Of a DNA stretch of 64,000 nucleotides, positions 1 through 7,249 are shown piece after piece. This stretch comes from W0P28-013 sp963659365 (GTDB lineage Bacteria; Bacteroidota; Bacteroidia; Bacteroidales; Paludibacteraceae), in assembly GCA_963659365.1 (NCBI GenBank), contig CAVKTI010000005.1, forward strand, positions 1 to 64,000, in the 5' to 3' direction. The notes beneath the pieces were generated by a model. That model saw only the letters and a list, made by a program, of their open reading frames with translations, did no database searches and had not been told where the DNA came from. Each line of letters opens with the position of its first letter. Within the stretch, counting starts at the first letter, position 1. Made by a program: the position numbers and the translations under genes.

Positions 1-2
1 CC

Positions 3-175
3 TTTTCAGACTCACAAAGTTATACGCCTAATCCCCTAGATTTATCGGGTGAGCCTGTAAATCTCCCTTTATAAAAGTGCTAAAAGATTTTGGGGTAGAC
101 TATGTCCCGATACAAAAAAACTCGTACATGAACGCATATGATGCTTGTCTAACTTATATTGAACAATCGAAATAA
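3..175 (+). pseudogene. Possible frameshifted 3' end of a gene, cut by the window edge
   Basis: Frame 3 is open from base 3 to a stop at 72. Frame 2 then continues in plausible protein sequence from about base 53 (ending ...VDYVPIQKNSYMNAYDACL...EQSK) to a TAA at 173-175. The two pieces join sensibly near base 65, as expected for a gene with one frameshift. I do not recognise the family. It could also be chance, since the pieces are short and the DNA is AT-rich. Confidence 0.3.
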
Positions 176-582
176 ATCGGAGCCATTAGGCTTCGCTGGG
201 AGTTCTATATTGAACTTGTTTATTAATAATTAAATTATTTTTCAAAATGGAAAAGTTTGATTTTTAGTGGGCTAAGTCTCTATGGAGAACGAAGTCCAAA
301 AGAAACGCCTTAAGGCTAGTCGTTAATTCTTTTGCGTCGATGTGCCTTGATATTGGAGGCATATTCTCTACAACAGTAAGTACATTCGTGCTGTTGAAGG
401 ATTTAGGCAAAATTGTTTACAAACTACTTTGGTAGAAACAATTTTGGACTAAAGAATACACATTTATCATTTTGCGCGATGTACTAGGTTTTATGCCTTA
501 CATCAGTGTGATAGTTGGCATTTATTCCTTCTACATGGATAGTAAGGTATTCATATAGAACCTAAAAGCATTGAAGAATTAA
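176..582. other. AT-rich gap with short decayed coding fragments
   Basis: No intact gene is visible. Short open stretches look like gene debris: a 20-codon ORF from the ATG at 493 (MPYISVIVGIYSF...) and, in another frame, a stretch ending EPKSIEELIGWSFD with a stop at 600-602. No promoter match, hairpin or tRNA is seen. Confidence 0.4.
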
Positions 583-1266
583 TTGGATGGAGTTTCGATT
601 AGGGGGACATCCCTTAACCACTCCTTTTTTGAAAGTAAAAACTACGATAATATAAAAATAAACTTGGAACAGATTTATTATAAAAACTCTGAAATTCTAC
701 TATTAAATGATAGTGATAATTTCTTCATCAAGAACCCAACAATGGAAACTTCGTCATGGTGTAGACCGTGGTTTGAAAATTACGAAGGTTATGCAGACCA
801 TTACGCAGACGCCGCAGAACAATTATATAAATCAACCACAAATAATACTCAAAAGAAAGATAGTTTAGTATATCCTATTATATTTCTATCACGTCATAGT
901 TTAGAATTACGACTAAAATCAATATTGTCTATACTTTATATTTTACACAAACAGAATAGTTCCGATGTGGAAAAATCACCCTTAAGGGGACATAGTTTAG
1001 TATGCCTTTGGAATGCTATTGATAAACTATACAATGGAGAAAAAGATCATATATATGAACTGGCAGAACAAAGGATTGCTGAACTAAATCAATATGATGC
1101 CAATTCCGACACATTTCGCTATCATATCCATAAGGATAATTCTTCTACGGCACACAAAGAGTTTGTGGATATTGGTGCTTTTATGAGTACTTATAAGAAA
1201 TTGAATACATTTTTAGAAGGTATCGAGGCAGAACTACAAGAAGCCTTAGATGTTTCGCTAAATTAA
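583..1266 (+). CDS. HEPN-like hypothetical protein
   Basis: The protein is up to 227 residues. The central segment YPIIFLSRHSLELRLKSIL, followed later by GHSLVCLW, resembles the FLxRHxLELxLK...GHxLxxLW pattern of HEPN-type helical proteins found in toxin and defence loci. The family match is from memory and is tentative. The start is uncertain: TTG at 583 is the first codon after an in-frame stop, and the first ATG is at 742, which would remove 53 residues. The kinase gene begins 6 bp after the stop, so the two are probably co-transcribed. The gene is clearly richer in A+T than the rest of the window, suggesting transfer. No signal peptide is seen, so it is probably cytoplasmic. A nuclease role is possible for HEPN proteins but is not shown here. 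Confidence 0.7.
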   Translation: MDGVSIRGTSLNHSFFESKNYDNIKINLEQIYYKNSEILLLNDSDNFFIKNPTMETSSWCRPWFENYEGYADHYADAAEQLYKSTTNNTQKKDSLVYPIIFLSRHSLELRLKSILSILYILHKQNSSDVEKSPLRGHSLVCLWNAIDKLYNGEKDHIYELAEQRIAELNQYDANSDTFRYHIHKDNSSTAHKEFVDIGAFMSTYKKLNTFLEGIEAELQEALDVSLN

Positions 1267-1272
1267 AAGAAT

Positions 1273-2403
1273 ATGCAACTGCAACCCAATACACTATTTC
1301 ATAACCACTATACCCTTGTTCGATTGATCGGGCGGGGTGGTTTTAGTGAGGTGTGGCTCGCACAAGACAAGTACACAGGTCTTGACATTGCTCTCAAAAT
1401 CTATGCACCCTGTTTAGATAGTGACGGCATAGAAGCCTTTGCCTGTGAGATACGCCGTGTTTATAACCTCAATCACCCTAATCTGCTCAAGCCGCAGCAT
1501 TTTGATGTATACGATGGTGTACCCTATCTTGTGATGCCTTATTGTGCTAATGGTTCTGTTACCAAGCATGCAGGACATATGAGCGAGAATGAGATATGGA
1601 AAGTACTCCACGATGTGGCTGCAGGATTGGCTTACTTGCACGAACACAATATCGTGCACCAAGATGTTAAGCCTGACAATATCTTGCAATCCGCTGATGG
1701 GCATTACCTTATCACCGACTTTGGCATCTCGGCACGCACTCGTGCTACATTATCCAAAACTCAATCCGTGAACAATATCGGTTCAGGTACTGCTGCATAT
1801 ATGGCACCTGAGCGGTTCTCAACCAATCCTGCTCCAACTTTTGCCAGTGATGTATGGGCACTTGGTGCCACGCTCTACGAACTCATCACAGGTTCTGTTC
1901 CTTTCGGCGATGGCACTCTGCCAGGTGGGCTCCTGCAAAAGAATGGAGCAGAAATGCCTTCACTTCCTGCAAATATATCTGCTTCCTTGCGTGAGGTTAT
2001 AGAGAAATCAGTATCGGTTAATCCATGGAATAGACCAAAATCGACTGATTTTGTGGGAAATGATGGTACAACTTTAGAGAATACTATCGTAACAAAAGTT
2101 ATTCAGCCACCGCCTACTCCTATTGATAAAAACCCAACGCCTTTGGATGTGATTGGAATCGTTCTTTCGATGGTACACGGTGGCTATTGTGGATGGCTAT
2201 ATTTTATACATTATCTTTGTGATGTTTGGAGTTTGGTTATACCCGGGAGTATGATAGTTGGAGCGATAGATCTTATGCTTGCTGGCACTATGGATAGTCG
2301 TAGATATGGTGGTGCTGATCCAGGAATACATATTTCAACATTGTTATGGCTATTACTTATTGAGATACTTTCAGCAGTGGTACTTACTTTAGTTTTATAT
2401 TAA
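1273..2403 (+). CDS. Membrane-anchored eukaryotic-like Ser/Thr protein kinase
   Basis: This 376-residue kinase should phosphorylate proteins on Ser/Thr using ATP. Visible motifs are the glycine loop GRGGFSEV (20-27), ATP-binding Lys42 in ALK, catalytic loop HQDVKPDN with Asp131, DFG at 149-151 and APE at 178-180 (AYMAPE). The catalytic loop is HQD rather than HRD, a variant seen in other bacterial kinases. The domain ends near residue 260. A Pro-rich linker follows, then hydrophobic segments at about 293-332 and 354-376 that would anchor it in the inner membrane, leaving the kinase in the cytoplasm. It lies 6 bp after the HEPN-like gene, and its stop codon touches a MITE. No PASTA or other sensor domain is present. 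Confidence 0.93.
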   Translation: MQLQPNTLFHNHYTLVRLIGRGGFSEVWLAQDKYTGLDIALKIYAPCLDSDGIEAFACEIRRVYNLNHPNLLKPQHFDVYDGVPYLVMPYCANGSVTKHAGHMSENEIWKVLHDVAAGLAYLHEHNIVHQDVKPDNILQSADGHYLITDFGISARTRATLSKTQSVNNIGSGTAAYMAPERFSTNPAPTFASDVWALGATLYELITGSVPFGDGTLPGGLLQKNGAEMPSLPANISASLREVIEKSVSVNPWNRPKSTDFVGNDGTTLENTIVTKVIQPPPTPIDKNPTPLDVIGIVLSMVHGGYCGWLYFIHYLCDVWSLVIPGSMIVGAIDLMLAGTMDSRRYGGADPGIHISTLLWLLLIEILSAVVLTLVLY

Positions 2404-2605
2404 GGGGACTTCTATAAATTCCTTTGTAGTGATTTTTGAATTTTGGGCTAGCAGATGTTTGGCTTGAGCGAAAGCGCAATGCGGTGGCATTGTAATTGAA
2501 TGAAAGTCAGACAGATGCAGCAAAAAAACAAAAAGCGCACAAAAGTATTCAGAAATCCATCATTTGTTAATTTTATTATTAAACGGGGAATTTATAGAAG
2601 TTCCC
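2404..2605. mobile_element. MITE-like element, copy 1
   Basis: This 202-bp element has imperfect terminal inverted repeats, GGGGACTTCTATAAATTCC on the left and the complement of GGGAACTTCTATAAATTCC on the right. It matches the reverse complement of 35986-36188 along its whole length, and half of it matches 41637-41735. It encodes no transposase. It starts immediately after the kinase stop and ends 18 bp before the next ATG. Confidence 0.85.
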
Positions 2606-2623
2606 ATAACATCAAAAAAAACT

Positions 2624-4258
2624 ATGAACAGACTAAAAATTCTTGTGGCGGCACTCGGCCTATCGGCGATGTCGCTTGTGGCGCAACCGACGGCGCAAAT
2701 CGAACAACTAATGGACAGTGCACAATATGCCGAAGCCGAGCAACTGTGTACTGCAGAACTGAAAAAAGCCCCAAAAAATGGGAAACTGTACTACTGGCGG
2801 TCGCTTGCTTACTTTATGCAAGAAGAGTATGGCAAGGCCTTGCAGGATATTGATATGATTTTCAAATATGCCAAGACTTCAGGCTTGTCCGTCAGCAACA
2901 TATATGAACTGCGCGCTGCAATGTATGAAGAGATTGGTGAAAATCAAAAGGCACTGGACGACTACACTACCGCCATCAAAAAAGACAAGAAAAACGACCG
3001 CGCTTATGCGCAGCGGGGCGACTTGTTCTACAAATTGAATAATTTGATAGCCGCATGGATCGACTACCAAGCCGCCAGCGAACTCGCCCCCACCAACGAC
3101 GACTATTTGGTGAAAATAGCGCGCTGCCTCTTGCTGATGAAGCAAGCCGATGAAGCGCGCGCCACGCTCACATCTGTTACCACACTCTACCCCAACAATG
3201 CCAATGCGTGGCAACTGTTGGCGCTATTGTCGCTGTCCGAAGGCAACATTACCGAAAGTATCGACCAACAGATTCGCTACCTGAATCTTTCCTACAAAAA
3301 TATAGGGGAATTTGGCGATGCCCGACTCCTTGTTGCCGCAGCCGACACGCAGTATCCCTATTTGCTCAATGCTATTTCGGAACAGATAAGCCAAAACACA
3401 GGCTACCCAAAAGCATTCTACAGAGGCATACTAGTGCTCGTCTATATGGAAAAAGAGTACTACGAAGATGCCATCAAAGAGTTGAACACGCTAGAAACCG
3501 AAACGACCAATCCATTTATTTTGGCCAATAGGGCGGAATGTTATCAAAAACTCTATAAGTACCGCAAAGCGATAACCGACTACACCGCATTGCTGCAAAT
3601 CGACGAAGAGTATGCTACCTACCGCCTCCACCGTGGCGATTGTTACCTAGCGATCGACGACTTCAAAAACGCCATCAACGACTATTCGTATGTCATTCAA
3701 AACATTCCATCGTCGGCAGATTTCGCCTATTATTTGCGTGCTATGGCGCAGTTCGAACAGAAAAAATATGATGCGGCACTATCGGACATTTCCCGTAGCA
3801 TCGAACTAAACCCATACGCGGGATCGTATATCCAGCGAGGGAGGCTACACCTTGTCAAGGGCGATACGGTACAAGCCAAAGCCGATTTTGAACAAGTGTT
3901 GGCCATAGACACCACTTACGATAACTCGGTAAGGCAATATGCGCTTCACTACCTTGGGCAAGATGCCGAAGCATTGGCGTGGATGGACAGCGTTATTGTG
4001 AAAGACCCCAGCAAAGGCAACTACTACGATGCCGCCTGCCTCAACGCACTCATGGGACGCTCCGAGCAGGCTCTAGACGCATTCGAAAAATCCATATCGA
4101 TGGGCTACCGCGATTTTCACCACATTGCTTTCGATACCGACCTCGACAGCATCCGCAACCTGCCGCGCTTCACCGAAATACTCGACAAATGCCGCCAACA
4201 AGAGTTGCAACGCAAGTTCGACCAACTGCAAGAAATCAGCACTTCGCAGAAAGAATAA
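2624..4258 (+). CDS. Exported TPR-repeat protein
   Basis: The 544-residue protein starts with a signal peptide (MNRLKILVAALGLSAMSLVAQ). Nearly all the rest is tetratricopeptide-like helical hairpins, with recurring units such as AYAQRGDLFYKLNNLIAAWIDY, ANRAECYQKLYKYRKAITDY and YRLHRGDCYLAIDDFKNAIND. TPR proteins act as protein-binding scaffolds; the partner here is unknown. I chose the ATG at 2624 because the upstream in-frame start at 2564 lies inside the MITE and would spoil the signal peptide. A small membrane-protein gene starts 18 bp downstream. The likely location is the periplasm. Confidence 0.9.
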   Translation: MNRLKILVAALGLSAMSLVAQPTAQIEQLMDSAQYAEAEQLCTAELKKAPKNGKLYYWRSLAYFMQEEYGKALQDIDMIFKYAKTSGLSVSNIYELRAAMYEEIGENQKALDDYTTAIKKDKKNDRAYAQRGDLFYKLNNLIAAWIDYQAASELAPTNDDYLVKIARCLLLMKQADEARATLTSVTTLYPNNANAWQLLALLSLSEGNITESIDQQIRYLNLSYKNIGEFGDARLLVAAADTQYPYLLNAISEQISQNTGYPKAFYRGILVLVYMEKEYYEDAIKELNTLETETTNPFILANRAECYQKLYKYRKAITDYTALLQIDEEYATYRLHRGDCYLAIDDFKNAINDYSYVIQNIPSSADFAYYLRAMAQFEQKKYDAALSDISRSIELNPYAGSYIQRGRLHLVKGDTVQAKADFEQVLAIDTTYDNSVRQYALHYLGQDAEALAWMDSVIVKDPSKGNYYDAACLNALMGRSEQALDAFEKSISMGYRDFHHIAFDTDLDSIRNLPRFTEILDKCRQQELQRKFDQLQEISTSQKE

Positions 4259-4276
4259 CCCTTTAATTTTTTTGTT

Positions 4277-4510
4277 ATGCCAGGTTGGTTAATAATTTTG
4301 ATTATATTTGTAGTGGGCGGTGCCATTTGGGGAATACTCGCCAGTCTTTTAGGTGATGATCACGATATCAATCCTGCACAAGGTTGCCTTTTTGGCGCAC
4401 TAGGGGGAGGCGTAGGTGGAATAGGCTGCCTTGGCACTATCTTGTCGATAATTTTGCCCATACTCATCGCTGTGCTGATTTTTAATTGGCTTTTCAGTGG
4501 CTGCTCCTGA
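4277..4510 (+). CDS. Small membrane protein, two hydrophobic segments
   Basis: The 77-residue protein has hydrophobic helices at about 4-26 (WLIILIIFVVGGAIWGILAS) and 50-74 (GTILSIILPILIAVLIFNWL), joined by a Gly-rich loop with two cysteines. It ends in Cys-Ser. It follows the TPR gene by 18 bp on the same strand, so it is probably in the same operon. I recognise no family. It could be a small inner-membrane helper protein, but its function is unknown. Confidence 0.7.
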   Translation: MPGWLIILIIFVVGGAIWGILASLLGDDHDINPAQGCLFGALGGGVGGIGCLGTILSIILPILIAVLIFNWLFSGCS

Positions 4511-4535
4511 TTTTTTGGTTACCTTTGGTAAATTT

Positions 4536-5831
4536 ATGTCGCATACTTTTGTTCGATATTGGTTGGTGTTTGCTTTTGTGGTTCTGTTTGCGCCACTGGC
4601 TTGGGCTGGCGAAGCGGTTACAACTGCCGCTACGCTGGGCTGGTCGTCGCAGCAAATCGACAAAGCAAACACCGCCGCCAATGCCGATTTTCTGACCGAT
4701 GAAGAAAAAGATGTGATATTTCTGACCAATTTAGTGAGGCTCGATGGCACACTTTTTATGCGTACATTTTTGCAGTCGCACACGCCAAACAATCCCACAA
4801 ACTACTATATCTCGTCGCTCTACAACACACTCCCTTCGGTAAAAAATTTATCGATGCTGGCACCGCACAAATGTCTTTCGGCAACAGCGGCTTACCATGC
4901 CAACGACATGGGGTGCATAGGGCGCACTGGCCATGATAGTAGCGATGGCACACCGTTTTCCAGTCGTGTAGCGCGCTGCGGAGGAAGAGTGTGTTCTTAT
5001 GGCGAAAATTGTTCTTATGGGCACAATTCAGCGGTGGAAATCATTATGCAGTTGCTCATCGACGAAGATGTGCCGTCGCTTGGTCATCGCAAAAACATTT
5101 TGAATCCATCGTATAATTCGCTGGGAGTTGCTATAAGACCACACGCAACATATAGATACAACTGTGTGATGGATTTTTCCAGCGAAAAAATTATTACAAA
5201 AACTACAGTTGTGTCTTCACATTCGACAACGACTACCACTACCACAACGACACGCTCGTCGTACTCTTCGACACCGACAATGACATCGTCAAATTACGTC
5301 TCGAAACCAAATAATTCTGTGGCGGTAAAGCGTTGGCCGCAGCGGTTCTACGACCATTCGGGACGACATTTTCTATCGGTGGTGTCGGCTGGCTACACTT
5401 ACGATTCTTTCAACAATCGGCACTCGGTCGATCTGTCGCTGCTCGATTTTCGTGTAACACTGCTCGGCGTGTCGTTGCTCAATGCCGAAATGTGCGTACT
5501 ACCCTATCGTACAAGCGTGGCATACAAACCATCGCTGGCGGTCTATTTGCCTGTGGGTAAATGTTTTGCATTCGTGCCGTACCTTTCGACCAATGTCGAT
5601 GCTACGGGGCTTTGGCAGTATATCGATAGAAAATTCGACTACACATCTGCCACCGATTTTTACGCAGGAGCAGCCGCAGGACTAGGCTTCGAAGTGTCGG
5701 GCATACGGGCGTTGCCCATGCGCATACAAGTCGAATACCGTTATCCATTGGTCAAAGCACATTGGCAAACCGACTTGCAACCAAGTGTGAATGTTGGAGC
5801 CAAATTTTATCTCGGAAAAGCATTCCGTTAG
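4536..5831 (+). CDS. Exported CAP/SCP-domain protein with Thr-rich linker and C-terminal beta-rich domain
   Basis: The 431-residue protein begins with a good signal peptide (MSHTFVRYWLVFAFVVLFAPLAWA). Residues about 55-215 form a CAP (SCP/PR-1) domain. The cavity residues are visible: His121 in AYHAND, Glu157 in YGEN and His184 in LGHRKNIL, with TGHDSSDGTPFSSR between them. A Thr/Ser-rich linker follows at about 225-265. The last ~150 residues have alternating hydrophobic patterns ending ...VEYRYPL...VNVGAKFYLGKAF, which looks like outer-membrane beta strands. A GTG at 4497 would give an N-terminal extension overlapping the previous gene, but the ATG at 4536 places the signal peptide correctly. 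Bacterial CAP proteins have few proven functions. Confidence 0.85.
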   Translation: MSHTFVRYWLVFAFVVLFAPLAWAGEAVTTAATLGWSSQQIDKANTAANADFLTDEEKDVIFLTNLVRLDGTLFMRTFLQSHTPNNPTNYYISSLYNTLPSVKNLSMLAPHKCLSATAAYHANDMGCIGRTGHDSSDGTPFSSRVARCGGRVCSYGENCSYGHNSAVEIIMQLLIDEDVPSLGHRKNILNPSYNSLGVAIRPHATYRYNCVMDFSSEKIITKTTVVSSHSTTTTTTTTTRSSYSSTPTMTSSNYVSKPNNSVAVKRWPQRFYDHSGRHFLSVVSAGYTYDSFNNRHSVDLSLLDFRVTLLGVSLLNAEMCVLPYRTSVAYKPSLAVYLPVGKCFAFVPYLSTNVDATGLWQYIDRKFDYTSATDFYAGAAAGLGFEVSGIRALPMRIQVEYRYPLVKAHWQTDLQPSVNVGAKFYLGKAFR

Positions 5832-5871
5832 TTAAAGCAATCTATGAGAATCCCCTAAATTGAAATAGAAA

Positions 5872-5981
5872 CCCTTCCCCTGCCATTCGGCAGGTACTCC
5901 CCTTGCAAAGGGGAGAGGACTGAACCAACTTGGGGTGCGAACCTGTCCCCTTTGCAAGGGGACGAGCGTAGCGGAGGGGTT
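5872..5981. repeat. 110-bp interspersed repeat, copy A
   Basis: Starts CCCTTCCCCTGCC and ends GCGGAGGGGTT, with imperfect inverted ends and two internal hairpins built from CTCCCCTT/AAGGGGAG and GTCCCCTT/AAGGGGAC. Two further copies are at 31382-31488 and 59342-59448. It lies downstream of the CAP gene and may also act as its terminator. Confidence 0.85.
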
Positions 5982-6010
5982 GAACAACCATATAAACAAA
6001 TCCACAGAAA

Positions 6011-6034
6011 CGGACGCACGCAGTGCGTCCCTAC
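6011..6034. repeat. GTAGGGAC-type palindromic repeat, copy 1
   Basis: A perfect 8-bp arm palindrome GGACGCAC/GTGCGTCC with a 3-nt loop (6012-6030) is followed by CTAC. The same unit recurs at 31528, 51334, 52937, 59614, 61556 and 63855, always between genes. Confidence 0.8.
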
Positions 6035-6125
6035 ATTGTCAATTATTGAATGTCTGAAATATTCGGCCTTTCACACTTTATACACTTTTCACTTTACAAA
6101 CTTTCTCACTTTCAAACTAATTTTG

Positions 6126-6133
6126 TATCTTTG
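6126..6133 (+). promoter_or_regulatory. -7 promoter element of tRNA-Leu
   Basis: TATCTTTG matches the Bacteroidota -7 consensus TAnnTTTG and lies 20 bp before the tRNA. The surrounding sequence CTAATTTTGTATCTTTGCA is nearly the same as the promoter at 31593. Confidence 0.7.
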
Positions 6134-6153
6134 CACATCGTTTTTATGGAGAC

Positions 6154-6239
6154 GCCGGAATGTTGGAATCGGTAGACAAGACGGACTTAAAATCCGTTGA
6201 ACAGTAATGTTCGTGTGGGTTCAAGTCCCACTTCCGGTA
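6154..6239 (+). tRNA. tRNA-Leu, anticodon UAA
   Basis: The 86-nt cloverleaf has acceptor stem GCCGGAA/TTCCGGT with discriminator A, anticodon arm ACGGA-CTTAAAA-TCCGT with anticodon TAA at 6188-6190, a long type II variable arm, and T arm GTGGG-TTCAAGT-CCCAC. The 3' CCA is not encoded. It has its own promoter and is followed by a strong terminator. Confidence 0.97.
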
Positions 6240-6254
6240 CAAGAGATGCAAAAA

Positions 6255-6284
6255 AAATGGGTTCGACAAATGCCGAACCCATTT
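6255..6284. terminator. Bidirectional rho-independent terminator
   Basis: A perfect 11-bp stem, AAATGGGTTCG (6255-6265) with CGAACCCATTT (6274-6284), has an A run before it and a T run after it (6287-6292). It sits between the convergent tRNA and outer-membrane protein genes and can end transcription in both directions. Confidence 0.9.
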
Positions 6285-6303
6285 CATTTTTTGCTGCACT
6301 ACC

Positions 6304-7218
6304 CTACTGCTGGCGTATGCAGTTACAGTCGTGCACATCTTTGAAGCGCCAGCCCACTTTCAAGCCAAACATTATCGGAATGGTTTTGGTGGCAACGCTC
6401 GAATAGTAGCCGTTGTATTCGTACGAATCGACTCCTTTGATGGTGGTAAACAGCCCCTTCGCATCGCGGTTGATGTACATGTCGTAGAAACCGTGCTCGA
6501 GGTAGAGTGCCAAATACATCTCGTTCTTCTTATCGAGGCGGAGAATGGCGCCAAACATCACCTGACCGCTCAGCATGAAATTGGCTTGGTTTTCACCACG
6601 CGGCAGTAGGGTTTTGTAGTTGCCAAAGCCGTGTTGCGGCAAATTTTCGAGCCAAACACCGTTTTGACCGTTGTATTGCTGCGAACCGCCCCATTGCGTG
6701 TAGAAACCTTTGGTAACAATGTCGCCCTGCGTAACCTTGTAGCCTGTGTAGAACGGCAGATAGAGTTTGACCCCAAACGAGGTGAACCAGCCCGAATGGC
6801 GCGGCCGTTGGTGCTGATAGAAGATGCTTATCGGTATTGAGAACGAATACTGTTGCTGGCGTTCGGTCCAGTTGCTCACATCGGCACGGAGCGTGTAGCC
6901 ACGCCCACGGTCATCGACGGCGGCCGAAAAGAGGCTGTCGTTCAGCACCTTCACACCTTGGAAGGTGGAGAAGTTGAGGCCGAAACTTGCGCCCCACCCT
7001 TTGCGTGGGTGGAACAGCAGCGAGTATTTTGCGCCCACATCGAATGTGCCGCCCGAGAATACGCCGTGCGTTTTTGCATTACTATTGTATGGCATCAACA
7101 CTGCGCCGCCACCCAATTCGACATCGATATAGGCTGGCGTTTTGGCCGATGCGGCTATGCTTGCCGCCACCCAAAGGCCGACGGCAAGCGCCACTCTTTT
7201 CGCTTTCAAAACTTTCAT
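6304..7218 (-). CDS. Outer-membrane beta-barrel protein paired with the giant repeat protein
   Basis: The ~304-residue protein has a signal peptide (MKVLKAKRVALAVGLWVAASIAASA) followed by a beta-barrel pattern of aromatic-rich alternating strands separated by polar loops. Examples are FDVGAKYSLLF, GWGASFGLNFS, MYLALYLEHGFYDMY and TIPIMFGLKVGWRF. It lies directly after the giant gene on the same strand. An alternative upstream start at 7245 is only 4 bp after the giant gene's stop; I prefer the ATG at 7218 because it begins the signal peptide. It is not an obvious PorP/SprF match, but the arrangement of huge T9SS-secreted protein plus barrel recalls the SprB/SprF pair. The barrel may help anchor or export the giant protein; that is inference. 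Confidence 0.82.
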   Translation of the reverse strand: MKVLKAKRVALAVGLWVAASIAASAKTPAYIDVELGGGAVLMPYNSNAKTHGVFSGGTFDVGAKYSLLFHPRKGWGASFGLNFSTFQGVKVLNDSLFSAAVDDRGRGYTLRADVSNWTERQQQYSFSIPISIFYQHQRPRHSGWFTSFGVKLYLPFYTGYKVTQGDIVTKGFYTQWGGSQQYNGQNGVWLENLPQHGFGNYKTLLPRGENQANFMLSGQVMFGAILRLDKKNEMYLALYLEHGFYDMYINRDAKGLFTTIKGVDSYEYNGYYSSVATKTIPIMFGLKVGWRFKDVHDCNCIRQQ

Positions 7219-7249
7219 ATCGTTTTCAAAAAATCTCTTTCGCATTGTT

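Noticed and set aside
2500..2853. A 117-codon frame starting inside MITE copy 1
   Set aside because: It overlaps the TPR gene in another frame and is a product of the element; a similar frame runs into the partial copy at 41632-41735.
5872..5981. The 110-bp repeat as a small RNA or a tRNA-like gene
   Set aside because: The hairpins are simple and the same sequence occurs elsewhere without a promoter; it fits a repeat element better.
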